From Anolis sagrei (lineage: Eukaryota > Chordata > Lepidosauria > Squamata > Anolidae), in the NCBI RefSeq assembly GCF_037176765.1, contig NC_090024.1:161678778-161742777 (forward strand): a DNA stretch of 64,000 bases, read 5' to 3'. Each line of letters begins with the position of its first letter. Positions within the stretch are counted from its first letter, which is position 1. Shown piece after piece: positions 12,015 through 24,808 of this stretch. The position numbers and the translations under genes are program-made. The notes beneath the pieces are model-generated. The model was not told where the DNA came from and made no database searches. It worked only from the letters and a program-made list of their open reading frames with translations.

Positions 12015-12140
12015 AGTCTTTTTGGTTGCATGCTGCAAGTTGCTTCTGGTGTGAGAGAATCGGCTGTCTACAAAGACTTTGCCCAGGGGATGCCCGGATG
12101 TGTTACGATCATGAGGGGAGGCTTCTCTCATATCCAAGAA
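12015..12140 (-). mobile_element. tRNA SINE 3' fragment (second family)
   Basis: Reverse complement of the SINE body: TTGCTTCTGGTGTGAGAGAA, GATGCCCGGATGTGTTACG and GGGAGGCTTCTCTCATATCC. Confidence 0.75.
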
Positions 12141-12154
12141 ACAGCTTCATAAGA

Positions 12155-12600
12155 TCTACAGAGATACTTGCAGGAACATCACAGCAAGCCAGAGTCCAAA
12201 GTTGGCAGGTGAAAACCCAGAACCTCAATCAGTGGCTGATACGAGATGAGAGACTCCCTCCTGGGCACACAGAAGACTGAGTGACCTGGAAGACCCTGAA
12301 CAGGCCATGCTCTGGCACCACAAAATGCAGAGCTAACCTTAAGAAATGGGGCTATAAAGTGGAAGCCACGACATGCGAGTGAGGAGAAGAGTAAACCGCA
12401 GACCACCTACTACAATGCAGTCTGAGCCCTGCCACATTCACAATGGGGGACCTTCACACAGTGAGACCAGAGGCACTCCAAGTGGCCAGTTTCTGGTCAA
12501 AGAACATTTAGCAGAATGCCAAGTTTTAAACTTTGTTTGTGTTTTTAAAATACATTATAACTGTACCCGATTCACTTCTGACATGATAAGTAAATAAATC
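12155..12600 (+). mobile_element. LINE C-terminal remnant (clade unassigned)
   Basis: Readable pieces NLNQWLIRDERLPPGHTED, AWGYK-like NLKKWGYKVEATTCE and ADHLLQCSLSPA form the C-x-x-G...H-x-x-x-C finger seen after the RT of some LINEs. The 3' end is GATAAGTAAATAAATC. A few stops. Confidence 0.55.
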
Positions 12601-14989
12601 TTTATGAAATTGAACAGAGTTTGAATTTACAGTAGGGTGAGGAGAGATAATTAGAAATATGCTTGTGTGTACATTTAGATATCAGCATGAGTGCATGTGA
12701 GGTCCAGTGCATCTTGAAGAGTCCTTTTTTTTTTAAAAAAGTAAATTTTCTCTGGATGTCCCTCATCCATCTTGCAGATTTCTAAAATCCGCTACGAACA
12801 AAGGTGTCAGGAGAGCAGGGGAACATTACCAGGGCTGACAGGTCTGTGTTTGAACTTGCTGTCAGATCCGCCTCATTTCTTCGACGTGGATTATGAAGCT
12901 GCCCTCTGTCCGAATGCTCTTTCTGCATATAGAAAATTAGTATGTTGGAAGATTTACTTCCACTTTTTGTTTAATGGCAGTCTGCTGCATCATCTGGAGT
13001 GACAAACTAAAATTCACTATGCCCTGTTTTGGGCAAGCAACTTTCTGATTTCTGAAGTTTCTTGTTGAAACTAATAGTAGTAAATCAGGTCAGGAGGGTG
13101 CAACAGACTGTAATGAACTAGAAGTGGAAATTCAACCTCCTTTCCATGCCTTCTTGAAAGAAATAAATAGGAATGAGCACATGAGTATAAAGTTCATCTG
13201 TGTTATGCTCAGAGCTCAGGTCTGTAACTGTTTCAAGGTCTGATCCTAGTAAAATGTTCTTAGTCAATGTAACCTATCAGTAAGGACTTTTCAGGGATTT
13301 GCTTGATTCAGCTTTCTGAAACTGTTGCTGCTGAACCAGCATCTTCAGAATAAAGTAATCAGCTAGAACAAAAGGACATTTTTTTCCAATTAGCAACCTA
13401 AACCTCATTTTCCGGTACACATTAGACATATAACTGCCTTGGCTTCATTGGCACTGATAACACATTCTCAGATGTTATTTAGAAGCCTTAACTACTTGAA
13501 AATTTGTCCCATTTATCAGTTTACAGGTTGCCACCTCTCTTTGAAATAGAGGGGACAAAGGAAAAAGGGTCACTGCATAATGCGCATGAGAATTTATTAA
13601 ATGTATACTGCAGTTTACAAGTTGCTCACCATGAAATATAATTTAGCAGACAGGATTTTAAGAGTTTGAAAAATTAATTTTAAGAGAATTGTCAGTACAA
13701 GTGATAGTCCCAAGTCCCTCTACCCTTCAATTTCTTAATGTTGTAAGTGCAATAACTCTTTCCTATTTCTCAAAATATCATTTTTACTCATGTAAGTCAA
13801 CCTCATATATAAATTGAGGGCAGGTTTGGAGCCCAAATCATGGATTTTTATATGACCTGTGTATAAGGTGAGGGTCATTCCAAGGAAAGGTGAAAGTTCC
13901 AGCACTGCTTCAGGGGGCCTGCTGCCTCCTCCATTTTCCTGCCCAGGATTTCAAAGAGCAACACCAGAAGTGGTGTGATGGTGAAGACAGCAAAGGGTGA
14001 TCAGCGCTTCTTTTAGGTTCTTCAAAGGCAGATTAAGGTCTTGCCTTTCATCACTCTACTCAGAGAAAGGGATAGTTCCTTTTTTGACAAGAGTTAATGT
14101 ACAAAATTCTCATTGGTCCATCAATAAGTTGACCCAGGTTTTTTTGGCTTGATCTTTTTGACTAAAATTTCAAGACTTATACATGAGTATATACAATATC
14201 TAAAACAGTTCCTTTAAAGGTTTTTTTTTAAATAAACTTCATGCTACATACTACACTGTCTCCTCCATTCACTCCGTCACCCACAATGGAACACACGGCA
14301 GCCTCCTAGCCCCACACTGTGGTATTCTTCCTCAACCTTCAGTGAGACTGCACTTAGTTACTCTAAACGGAACCAAAAGCTAAATTGTAAGTTTCATTCA
14401 TATGAGAATTTGGTAGGAACTTATGATGCAAGGCAGACAAATAATTTTTACAGCAGAGAAAAGGCTCTTTCCCTTGGATTTATCAAATCCCAACACCCCT
14501 TTTCCACCACTTTTCTAGTGGGGGGGGGGGCGTTGCTTTTACAAAAGGGAATTATTAATGGATCCCTCAGGTTTGCAAAAGAAGCAGGTTCCAGGGAGAA
14601 AGGTGGGAAAGAAGTGACGTCCTGCAATAAATCAAAGTGAAAAGAAAGACACTGTGGGTTTTTTTCAGTGATTGTGATTTGTCTGTCTCATGTAATAAAC
14701 TCCTTATTTATTCCAAAAATGAATTATATGCAACGGAATAGTTATTTACAAGTCCCTTTGAGTTCTGGAAGTTTGTTTATGGCCTTGTTGTTATTATTGC
14801 ATTTTTTCACATTGCTTTCAACTTATGCCAATCCTGATATGAACCTGTCCCAGTATTTTCTTGGCAAGATTTGTTCATTGAAGATTTGCAACTGCCTTCC
14901 ATTGAGCTGAAGACATGACTTGTCTAAGGACATCCATTGGATTTTCATGGCCAAACAGAATTTTGAACTTGGCCTCTCAGAATCCTAAT

Positions 14990-15080
14990 TTGCTTTGAGT
15001 ATCATTGTGGAGACAAAAGTGGGGTATAAATAAACATAATAATAATGATAAGAATAATAATAATAATCATCATCATCCAA
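14990..15080 (+). mobile_element. L2-like 3' tail
   Basis: TTTGAGTATCATTGTGGAGA then GTGGGGTATAAATAAAC and AATAAT/CATCAT repeats, as at the end of the 58.6-kb L2. Confidence 0.6.
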
Positions 15081-18000
15081 CAGTTTAGTTACTGAAACAC
15101 ACTATCTCTGAGTCCTGACAAAAGGCTAATTTGTGGGTGAGCCAATATCTTGCCAAACATACTGATTCTTTGCCACCCAGAGCCAGTGTATTTTAGTAAG
15201 GCAAGCTTAGTATCAGCACACACACAACTGAATAGTCCCCAAATACCCAGAAGTGGCTATTTCTGACATAGTTCACCCACTCCTCCTAACAATTTAATAT
15301 TTATAGAACATAATGGTCTCTCTTGAGTGAGATGTGCAGAGGTGGAGGAGGAAAAGAAGGAACTCTGATAGTGTTATTTGCACACTATGCTTTTGCAATA
15401 TTGGAATTTCAGGTGTTTTTATACCACATTTAGAAACATTTGGAGACTTTCTATTATTATGTGCCATTAGTACGGAGTACGGCAGTTCCTTTTTTCATAT
15501 GTGCAATTAAAAGTGCCTCATTTTCAGCTACATTAATCCTTAAGAGGGAGAAGCAATTTCCCCCATTTTTTTTGTCGTCACTGTACTAATTGCACCATAT
15601 GTGTGCATGTCAAGCTCTCCAGCCACACAGTACTGTTTCAGTATTGGAATATGCAAAAGCAAATGCATATTTTTAAATTTTCTCCTATGTCTTCTGTGAT
15701 GCCATGGTACATTTTAATGGAGCCTAATAATTTCATGGTGTCTGCTAAGGAGGTATGTGGATAAAGTAAATAATTAGAACAAACTCATTATTGCTAATAC
15801 ATTTCTAATATTATGCCCCTCAAATAGGAAAATAGTCATGCTACCTCATTAAAAATGGTATGAGGTATTTGTACCTGATGCAAATATATTTTGGTTCAAA
15901 ATGCAGTCTATGCTAAACGAAGTTATAGAATCTGCAGTTTTATGATTCATTAATGGTGCTTGCTGACCTCTTTTCCGTGACTGCATGACAGGAGAGCAAA
16001 AGAGAATTCATTAATAAAAATACATTAAATTGGCAGCTGAGTAAATATGTATTCATCAAGATCCTCCTCCACAACTAAATATATGTTTAAACAACACATT
16101 TATAATATTACAAGTAATTTGACCAGGCACTTTCCTTGCCTCCTTCTTGCTCCACCATGATTTAGGACTGGAATGTAAAGGAGAAGAAGGAACAATAATT
16201 AAAACTGTAGCAAGATTTTATTCAAATTTGTTCATGAAGTCTAAATTTGGCTTAGAAAATTCCTGCAGCTCATGTCCAAAACTGCTTTCTGACAAGGGGG
16301 TATGTTTTTTTCAAAAAAAAAAAAAATAGAGCAAGTCATTTTTCAAACTGGTAATATGGGTTTCTAAAAACATTGCCAATTTGATATTAGGCTAGATTCC
16401 ACCACCCGTCAAGAAAACATAACCTGTTTCTGTATGTGAATTTCATGCTCCTCCTCTAAATGTTCCACAGTGTGATCTTTAGACACGATATTGTAATTAA
16501 GAAAAGACAGTAACAAGATTTGCACTGAGTTATTTTCATTTCATGGAAGCCTAGGAATATTTTTCCTGTTTCCGTCAGAGAGGGTAAGGGTAATTATTGT
16601 TCAGCATCAATGGCCAGATGAGACAGGGAAGAGTGCTCTGTGGAACAGCCCGTTTGCATAATTACATTCATGTAACTAATGCAGCCAATCAGTCACATGA
16701 ATATGGTATATGTCAACCACCAGCCTGTGAGCAAATTTGATCATTCTGGGATGCCCTTAAAATTTTCAGCTTAAAACAAATCAAACAAAACCTGCTGATT
16801 TGTTATTTTATTATTTGCTTGTCAGCTTCTGGGCCATGGTGGATCACATCCAGCCATGGTAAACCTGCTGACAGCTCACACTTTCACTGACAAGAGATCT
16901 CTGGACCTGGTACGCCTTCTCATAGTTGCAATTTATTTCTTTAGTATGTTCTGGCTCTAGCCCAGACACTGGCAGTGGTATGGAGAATGATGCCACTGCC
17001 TACTTGCTCACTGACGTTCTGTCTATCAGACAAGCAGACAGTAGCAATTATGGGGAAGAGGAGGAGGAGGAGCCCATGATGACAGTGCTTCTAAGAAAAT
17101 AAGCTCATGCAGGGAGCACTGACTGGAAATTGCTGGAGTAGGTCACCAAAATTAGTTTTTTTCTAAAAAAAAAACTGAAATAAGATAGTTAGCTTGTTGC
17201 TGGGCATTTGACACAGGGTTTTAAAATGAATGAATCAATGAAATCAACTTCTCACTTCCCAGCAAGTGTGGCCATTTGTATTGTTTCAGTTTTACCTTCT
17301 GTCTACTTCTCTCCCCAAGCACACCATCCAACAAAACAGGATCAACCTAGATAATGTATTTGTAAGAACAGCCATAGCAACTTTGGCACTGTATTGACAG
17401 TTTTAATGAACTGCTTGTCTACTAACATCCACTGTGTCCTGAGTAAGACATGCTAACTTTGAACTGGATGAATATCCTTTATCTGAAATTATGAAGTTTG
17501 AAGTGCTCCAAAATCCAAAATTGTCCATGAGGGTGACTGAAATAGTTTTGCTTTGCTTTAGAAAGCTTTCTAATAATTCAATGTACATAAACTTTTTTAT
17601 TTATAAAATTATAAAAATGTATATAAAATGACCTTTAGGATATGTGTATAAAGTGTATATGAAATATACATGAATTTTGTGTTTAGATTTGGGGCCAATC
17701 CCCAAGATCTCTCATGTATTTGAAAACATTTCAATATCTGGGGGAAAAAAATCTGAAATACAAAACACTTCTTATTCTAATTGTTTTGGGCAAGGAATGC
17801 TCAACTTGTATTAGATGTTTACATGTAGTCCAGGCATATCTCAGGCTAGGCAGCCTATTCTATTCTCTTGTCTTTGACTTTATAAATTGATCTAAATTGG
17901 TCAATATTTTGACTTTATAAATTGATCTAAATTAATCAATAATTTCACATTCAGTGTGGATGTTGACCTAGGCCTAGGTTAAATTAAAACAACACAGTCC

Positions 18001-18218
18001 AAATCCTTTACAAGAATTGCACTTCACTAAGTAAAATCAAATACAGTAGTATATTTTCATTGTGGGCCATTATTTTCAGATGAGACTGTAATGCTCCAAG
18101 TCAATGAGAAGAATCTCGAACTTTTTAGGCTTTGAATACTGATTTAAATGTGGATTTTGAAGGTAACTTATCTATTTCTGGCTAATGTGGCACAGCTAGC
18201 CAAGAAACTAAATTGGTT

Positions 18219-18360
18219 TTGTATTGTCGAAGGCTTTCATGGCCAAAATCACTGGTTTGCTGTAAGTTTTTTGGGGTGTAGGGCCATGTTCCAGAAGTAT
18301 TCCCTCCTGATGTTTCACCTGCATCTATGACAGGCATCCTCAGAGGTTGTGAGGCCAGAC
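18219..18360 (-). repeat. Unclassified interspersed repeat B, second copy
   Basis: GTATTGTCGAAGGCTTTCAT, TATTCCCTCCTGATGTTTCA and GACAGGCATCCTCAGAGGTT, the reverse complement of the repeat at the window start. Confidence 0.65.
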
Positions 18361-19779
18361 CTCGGAGAATGCCTGCTTCATCATGTGACCTTCACTGAGA
18401 AAGCAGAAGAAAGAACTGTTTCTTATTAATTTTTCATATTGTAACACAATAGAAAAGAGAGCTAAGGCTAGAGCTCAGCTTAATTTTCCCACCCTCCATC
18501 CAAGATGTAGTTCTTATAGCGTAGCTGGATTTCTGTTGATTACTAGGTTTTGGAATCTGGAGTTTTTAGGAATGAGTCTGAATCACTTAGTACTTTAAGT
18601 ATCCTAATTTTCCTCAGTGATTTAGGTATCACCTTTTTCATCCCAATTCCAGTTAAGGGCACTGTGTTTTGCTACTCAGTTGGCACCATAGTTTATTTTG
18701 GGGACAGGAGTATGATGTGTCAGATGAGAGAATTTGGTCATTCTTTAAGAGAGCAAGAGCCTTGAGCAGACTACAGGCAGACCATTCCACTAACTGGGAT
18801 AAATTATGCCAAAGCTCTGAAGGCCAAGGGCACAGGGCCCACCTGTATGAGCCAGCTCAATGTCATGCAGATGGTACTAGCATTTGGAACACGCTCTTGT
18901 AAGCTGCATTCTAGATATGAAAATGCCAAACAATCTCAACCACAGAAGTTCCAGAATTTGATCAGCTTCATCCCATTGACGATGCCTGTATGGGAGTTGA
19001 AATCCAATAGCATATATAGACTTCACAATTAAGCCCCTGGATCATGAATATATATAGTTGTGACCTGAAGTAATTTATGTTCAAAGCTCTGACCTGATGC
19101 CTACTTCATTTCTTCCCCTATTCTCCACTGCAAGCATAATGAACCTGTAATTACTGGGAAAAGACAATGTGAAATAATGGAATTGAGAAACCTTCAGGTA
19201 TTTATGTGGATTAAAGACTAATATCTGCTCTGATTTATACTTCACTCCCTCGTTCTTACATCTTAAAAAGAAATAGGCAAATATGAATTTCATACAAATG
19301 AGATTGTAAGCATGGCAGTTCTGGAGCCAGTGTTAATGTGAGGAATACTCTATTATCTTGGTTGCATTTGTTAAATGGAAATGTCTCCAGTGTGCTACTC
19401 TATTACAAACTATATGTTATGACCATATTTCTTTTACCTTGTATTCTTCATTCATCGCTTACCTTGACTGTGTGGGAAAAGATTTATCAATTTATGAAGA
19501 AAATCTCATTCATCATTCCTATTTGAATATCTTATCCATTCAGGTTTCTCTTTAATGACACTAGGACATTTTCTCTCCCTTTGACTTTTGCTTGTGATAT
19601 ACCACCATTTGCAGTGGAGAAGAACATTCGTTTAAATGGTTTTGCATGCTTAGTTTTATGTCAGTGAAAGCAATGGTAGATTGATCTGATGGAGTGAAGA
19701 GGTACAAACAGTCTCTATGATGTATGTTCCCAGAAAAAGCATTGACACTCTTAACACTTGGCCTCACCTGAATATTTGT

Positions 19780-19860
19780 GGAGTTATTTATTTAATTTGT
19801 ATCCCACCCTCTTTCCAATGTGGGACCCAAGGCAGCTTACAACAAGGCTAAAGGAAAAGT
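19780..19860 (-). mobile_element. LINE-like 3' tail
   Basis: TTATTTATTTAATTTGTATC and CCCACCCTCTTTCCAATGTG, then AAGGCAGCTTACAAC, the reverse complement of an L2/CR1-like 3' end. Confidence 0.5.
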
Positions 19861-20465
19861 GTGCTAAAATAAAAGAAGGCAGTGAATGCTTTTCTGTTCA
19901 TGGTGAAAACTTAGTCATATCCCTGGCCATTTTAAGTCCAGGAAAGCAAGAGCGAATATGTCTCTTTCAATGCTGTTGGTGTGACAAACTTTCACCCCAG
20001 TCCACACTACACATATTTCTTCTACAAAATCAAGCATCAATCTCAAACAACGGTGTAGTTCAAATATCAGAGTAGATAAACTGCTGCAGAAATCATATTG
20101 CTTCTACCCTGCATATTTTTTTATCCACAACTGGCTTAACTTTCCTGTCAAATATACCCCTCCACTACACAGCAGGTCAACCTAACTTCAATTCAAATCT
20201 AGTAATCATTTCCATGCAGATGCTTGTTGTTCTTCTAACTTGCATTTAAAATGACTGGATTTCTAAATGTTTAAGCATTCAACAATATCTTTTTACCAAA
20301 ATAAGAATTAAATGCACAGAATGTCCAGTCTGGAAAATTAGAATAAAGCAATCCCAACAACCTTAATCATAAATTCACAACATCCAAGGCAGTGAAATGC
20401 TACGTATGTTTCACCGAACCCACAAAAAATAAACCGAGTAGGTCCACTGTGATCAAATTACTTAC

Positions 20466-20574
20466 CTGAAAACATGCTTTAGTTCAGTAAGTTCCTTTTC
20501 TTTTATTAATAGATCATCTTCTAATCTTTCAATGATGATAGCATATGATTCACTAACCTTTTTCTTCCACTCAT
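20466..20574 (-). CDS. TNNI3K: TNNI3K, N-terminal coiled-coil exon
   Basis: TNNI3K is a cardiac-enriched tyrosine-kinase-like kinase with ankyrin repeats that binds cardiac troponin I. This 109-nt exon encodes (D)[20 protein letters not shown] followed by [15 protein letters not shown], close to the human segment after the short N-terminus. The charged heptad-like pattern fits the N-terminal coiled coil. The minus-strand acceptor is CCCCTTTAG/ATGAGTGG and the donor TTTTCAG/GTAAGT. It starts with two bases of an Asp codon and ends with AG, completed to a Ser codon by the next exon; I recall Gly in human. An ATG at the exon start is out of frame and is not an initiator. The exon holding the usual MGNYKS-like start was not found. 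Confidence 0.93.
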
Positions 20575-22058
20575 CTAAAGGGGAAAAGGGGGTATGATAA
20601 CTGTCATCATCTAAAAAGAAAAACACTTCCAACATATTTGAAAATCATTCCATGGTAGAAAATTTGACTTTTAATCTCTTCTTCTGATTATTATAAGTTA
20701 TGCATGAACCCTATTATATATCTTTTCTTATATACATGTTTATATTGCATTCTTTGGAAACAATTCATTTTGTAAGATTTTTAGATAGTATTATATGATT
20801 GTTAGTAATTATTTGACTTCCTGCCTTGAGAGAACAGAGTGAACATACATTTTTTCATCAAATGACAATTAAATAAACATATTTATTTGAATATGACCTT
20901 TGTCAATGATTGAAAAATCTATTAGATTTTTTAGTATAGCTGTCTTTGAAAGCTAAAGGAAGACATACGTCAGTCATGCTATTAAGAAAAGTCCAAGAAA
21001 CTTGCATTTGAGCTCCAAAGTAAGTTAGAAAACATTTCTTGATAATATAGTTGTAGAATATTTCCTTTAAAGTAGAAAGGTTAATTACCAGTGCAAGTTT
21101 GGGTTGGTCTGGATTTATAGTTCCCCATTTGTTCAATATTTCTTCCTTGATTCAACAAAGTTCTTGTGGTAATGTGACTCTTTGTTCAAGAGCACTGACA
21201 GTCCCACTCAGAACAAAAAAAAAAAACACTTTGATAGTCTTGTATCTAAAAATAAACTGTGTGCCAAATGGAATGTCATGCAACAATGACACAGAGCAAA
21301 ATAGTGCGTGCTATCAAGTGTAGAACACAAAGGGTAACTAATCATGCTGTTGGAATACATGACCAGGGTGAAATTATTGTTTACACGTCTATTAAAGGTG
21401 TGCGGATGAACTGCATATATGTGCATTTCTGTATTTACCTATGATATATACATATTATAGGTATTATTACTTATACTTCTATTAAAGCTATACATATTAA
21501 AATGAAATATGTACAAAACTGCTACCAATCTACTTCTAGATCAGAAATCCAAATGTAAAGACAAACACTTTCACAGAATCTCTTCCAACACATGTAAATC
21601 AAAGGTGGTCAGGCTTCAGCCTAAGGATAGTTTCTATGTAGTAGGATAAATTGATACTGTTGTTAATGAACATTAAGGCACCATATGAACAAATAAATGA
21701 TGGCGATGATATCTCTAAACAGTGGCAGAAACATACAACCAATGAACTTCAAAAAGACATTCTGAAAAACAGAAATTTCAAAAGAAGGAAAAATTTCAAT
21801 ACATGTGGACATTCAAAACAATGTCAGAAAGAAAGACAGGTGGACTGAGATGTGAACAGAGACATTTTTGGTACATTATTAGGTATAGATACAGGTACGT
21901 ATGTAACAAAAGGATTCTGAGAAAATGAATCTTGGATAAGCAGATTTTATTGCTTTCATGTCTGAAAGCCAGTTGCTTGAGAAACTTGTATAATTTCACA
22001 CAAAATTTTGAATGCTTACAGCCAGGATCGTTATTTGCATCTTACTCTATCTAATTAC

Positions 22059-23325
22059 TAGGTTTGTTTGATTAAAAAAAAGGTTCAAAACTCGTTTCGG
22101 CTGTAGGGGGCGCTGGTGGTTCGATTCTAAAATCACTTCCTTTAAAAATAATTTTCCCCCCAAAACTTTCCGAAACTTCCATAACAGCTTCGTTAATGGC
22201 AGATACACATGTGCAATAGGAAAAAAACAGCACTGGGGAAACTTCAGGGCTCTTCCATTCAGGCCACTCCTGACCGAGGGGCTCTTCCATTCCAGGCCTG
22301 CCTCGGCTGTCAATGCTGAGGAGGAGGAGGCAGCGATGCCCCCTCAGGTGCCAATTGGCTCCCGCCGCCGGGCTTCAGCCAGGCAGTGGGCTTCAGGCTG
22401 TTAGGAATAATGGGAGTGGAAATCCAAAACACCTAGAGGGGCCGAAGTTTGTCCAGGCCTGGATTAGATACAGCCATGCCACAGTTCAATGTTATGGGAT
22501 CCTGGGGTTTGTAGTATGGTGTCGTTTTGGCAAAGGCTAAAAAACCATGCAAAACTACAGCTTCCAGGATTGTGTAGCATTGAGGCAAAGCAGTTGGAAG
22601 TGGTTCCTGGATAAGATCTGCCTGATCCACCTGGAGGGAGGGAGGCAGGAGAGGGAATGAATGCAGAAAGGAGGGAGGGAGGAAAAGGAGGGAGGGAGGG
22701 AAGGGAGGAAGGAAGGAAGGAAGGAAGGAAGGAAGGAAGGAAGGAAGGAAGGAAGGAAGGAAGAGAGGAAGCCCAATCAACCTTTAGTGCCACTGATCTA
22801 TAACTTGCCTGGCTAAACTCCCAGTTGCCAAACCTTGAGATTGAGGTGAGAAGCGGGGAGGGGAGTGAGGAAAACTCTGTTTGAATGCAAACTCCAGAGC
22901 TCCAGCTGGTAATGCAGAAAAGGAGGAGGAGCCTGCTGCTTGGCCATTTTGGTGAATGTGCAGCAAGGCAGGGTGGGAAATGTAGTTTAACAACAGGGCC
23001 TTTTGCAATCTCTACCATTGGGGGCCTTCCCTTCACAAACTACAACAATTGCTGTGCTTAGGCACGCCCACCTCATCCCTACTTTGCATCGCCCGGGCGG
23101 GGAAGCAAAACTTTACAAAAGTTACTTAATGCTTGTGAAAATTAAAATAACCTTGGGAGAGTTCCGAACATTACGAAATATTTATATTTAATAAAAAGGA
23201 TAAGTGATTCAAATCGTAATTACACCTCTTACTTTTCCTGCATGGTTCAAAATTGATTCAAAAGACCAAATTCAATAGGTTTTAACGAATTTAAGGTTTT
23301 AACGAAGCGAACCTAACAAACTCTA
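22059..23325. mobile_element. Non-autonomous hAT element with perfect 8-bp TSD
   Basis: A 1267-bp element flanked by identical 8-bp duplications CTAATTAC (22051-22058 and 23326-23333). Its ends are TAGGTTTGTT at the left and AACAAACTCTA at the right, short imperfect inverted repeats with the TAG..CTA form of Ac-like hAT elements. The right end carries subterminal repeats (TTTTAACGAA twice). Inside are a half MITE (about 22397-22466), a GGAA microsatellite and a GC-rich part, but no transposase. Long frames here are low-complexity shadows. Confidence 0.85.
22655..22765. repeat. (GGAA)n microsatellite
   Basis: GGAGGGAGG variants grading into about eighteen GGAA units, inside the hAT element. 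Confidence 0.95.
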
Positions 23326-23894
23326 CTAATTACACTCTGATCCCATCTCCTCAACTATGTAATTGTTCTAATATACCTGTGGCAATTCCATCAGTGTATT
23401 TGAAAGTGTGGCTTGAAATTCATGAAAGCTTTCAAAACCCATCTTCAAATACTCTGAAAGTCAAGTTAGTCTTTAAAGGTAATGCTTTAAAGGTTATTCT
23501 ATGTCCTTTGTCCAGAAAACTGATATGTACCATATGTCATTTTCAATTTTTAAATGGTAGTATTAGAGTTAAATTCATTGTGCTTTCACACAAAGGTGCA
23601 CGGCTAGCAAAGAGCTGGGTACTAGCTTTGCTTTACATTGACATTTGCTGCAAATCACCTAAAAATATACCAGTACATTCGAATCCATCTACTTCTTACC
23701 TCAGTTGAGTAGAAGAAACAATATGTGAGTACACAGACATTCGTGTATCATTTTGATGTAGTTTATCCAATTTGAATTACAGATTGAGAGTATCTCTTCT
23801 CCAAAATGCTTGGAATATAGGTATATTGGAATACCTATATTTGCACATACTTACATAAAGAGATATCTTGGATTTGAGATCCAAATCTACATAC

Positions 23895-23899
23895 AAGAG

Positions 23900-23933
<34 letters not shown>

Positions 23934-24010
23934 AGTAGTAGTAGATTGTATTGCTACTATTTCTTACTTTCCTCTCCTCGTGGCTTGAGGGAAGCACAAC
24001 ATAGTTAAAA
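23895..24010 (-). repeat. (TTG)n-(TAG)n microsatellite with LINE-like tail
   Basis: About twelve TTG units, then TAGTAGTAG, followed by CTTTCCTCTCCTCGTGGCTT, the same tail as at 34.2 kb. Confidence 0.7.
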
Positions 24011-24808
24011 CCCATCATCACAAAAAATTCTTTGTGATGAGACCCAAGTCTAAACACAAAACTCTTTTGTGTTTCATATGAATCTTACCCATTTGGGTAA
24101 TATAATGTGCAATATTTTTAATATTTGTGTGCATGAAACAAAGTATGTGTACATTGAACCATCAGGAAGCAATGCTGTCACACTCTCAGCCACCATGTGA
24201 ACATTTTGAGATTTTGGCATATTTCAGGTTTCAGAAGTCCAGGTAAGGGATACTCAAGCTGTCCTAGTCTGTGATCATGAGAGGTTAGTTCTTCTTCATT
24301 TCTTCTTCATAGTTGTGATATATGCAGAGTATTTTTTCCACCAAGCACTAGTGTGGAATCAGGCATTGAATGTACAAGCTTTCTTTTGTCCTCCCACACC
24401 GAAATAACGAGACCACACAAAGCATTTGGGTTAAATATGGGCAACTTTATTTTGTTACCTAAATTAACTTTAACTGGTTTAGTCTCAAACTGAATTTGGT
24501 GAGGGAAAGCCGAGGCAGCGTCCCTGCTCGTCCACTCCTCGGCAAGCTGGGGAAAGATTCTGCTAGCCCTTTAACAAAATCTGGGCAACCTCCAATTCAA
24601 AGTGCAGGGAACCAAAATTCAATGTAACGAAGGCCATAGTCTCCCCTCTCTATTACAGGCATTTCTTTATCTCTGTTGCCAAAGTGAACCTCCTGAGAGT
24701 GTTTTGTTAAATAGCCTCTTAACCTTGAGAGGGGGTGCCTTGCATGTAACTGTAATATCAAACTTTTATCTATCTATTTACCGCCACAGATTGGGGGCAA
24801 ATGTCAAT

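Larger units (their letters stand above)
10968..20465 (-). other. TNNI3K intron, 9.5 kb
   Basis: Bounded by canonical splice sites of the two flanking TNNI3K exons. It contains three SINE pieces (11071-11325, 11401-11632, 12015-12140), a LINE C-terminal remnant (12155-12600), an L2 tail (14990-15080), an unclassified repeat (18219-18360) and a LINE tail (19780-19860). The stretches 12601-14989 and 15081-18218 show no repeat, RNA gene or coding exon I can name. Confidence 0.85.

Noticed and set aside
12772-13002. Plus-strand 76-codon frame considered as a possible exon
   Set aside because: No family recognised; acceptor- and donor-like words are present but no supporting homology.
22433-23036. 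Minus-strand frames with repeated Leu-Pro-Ser-Phe
   Set aside because: Translation of the GGAA microsatellite inside the hAT element.
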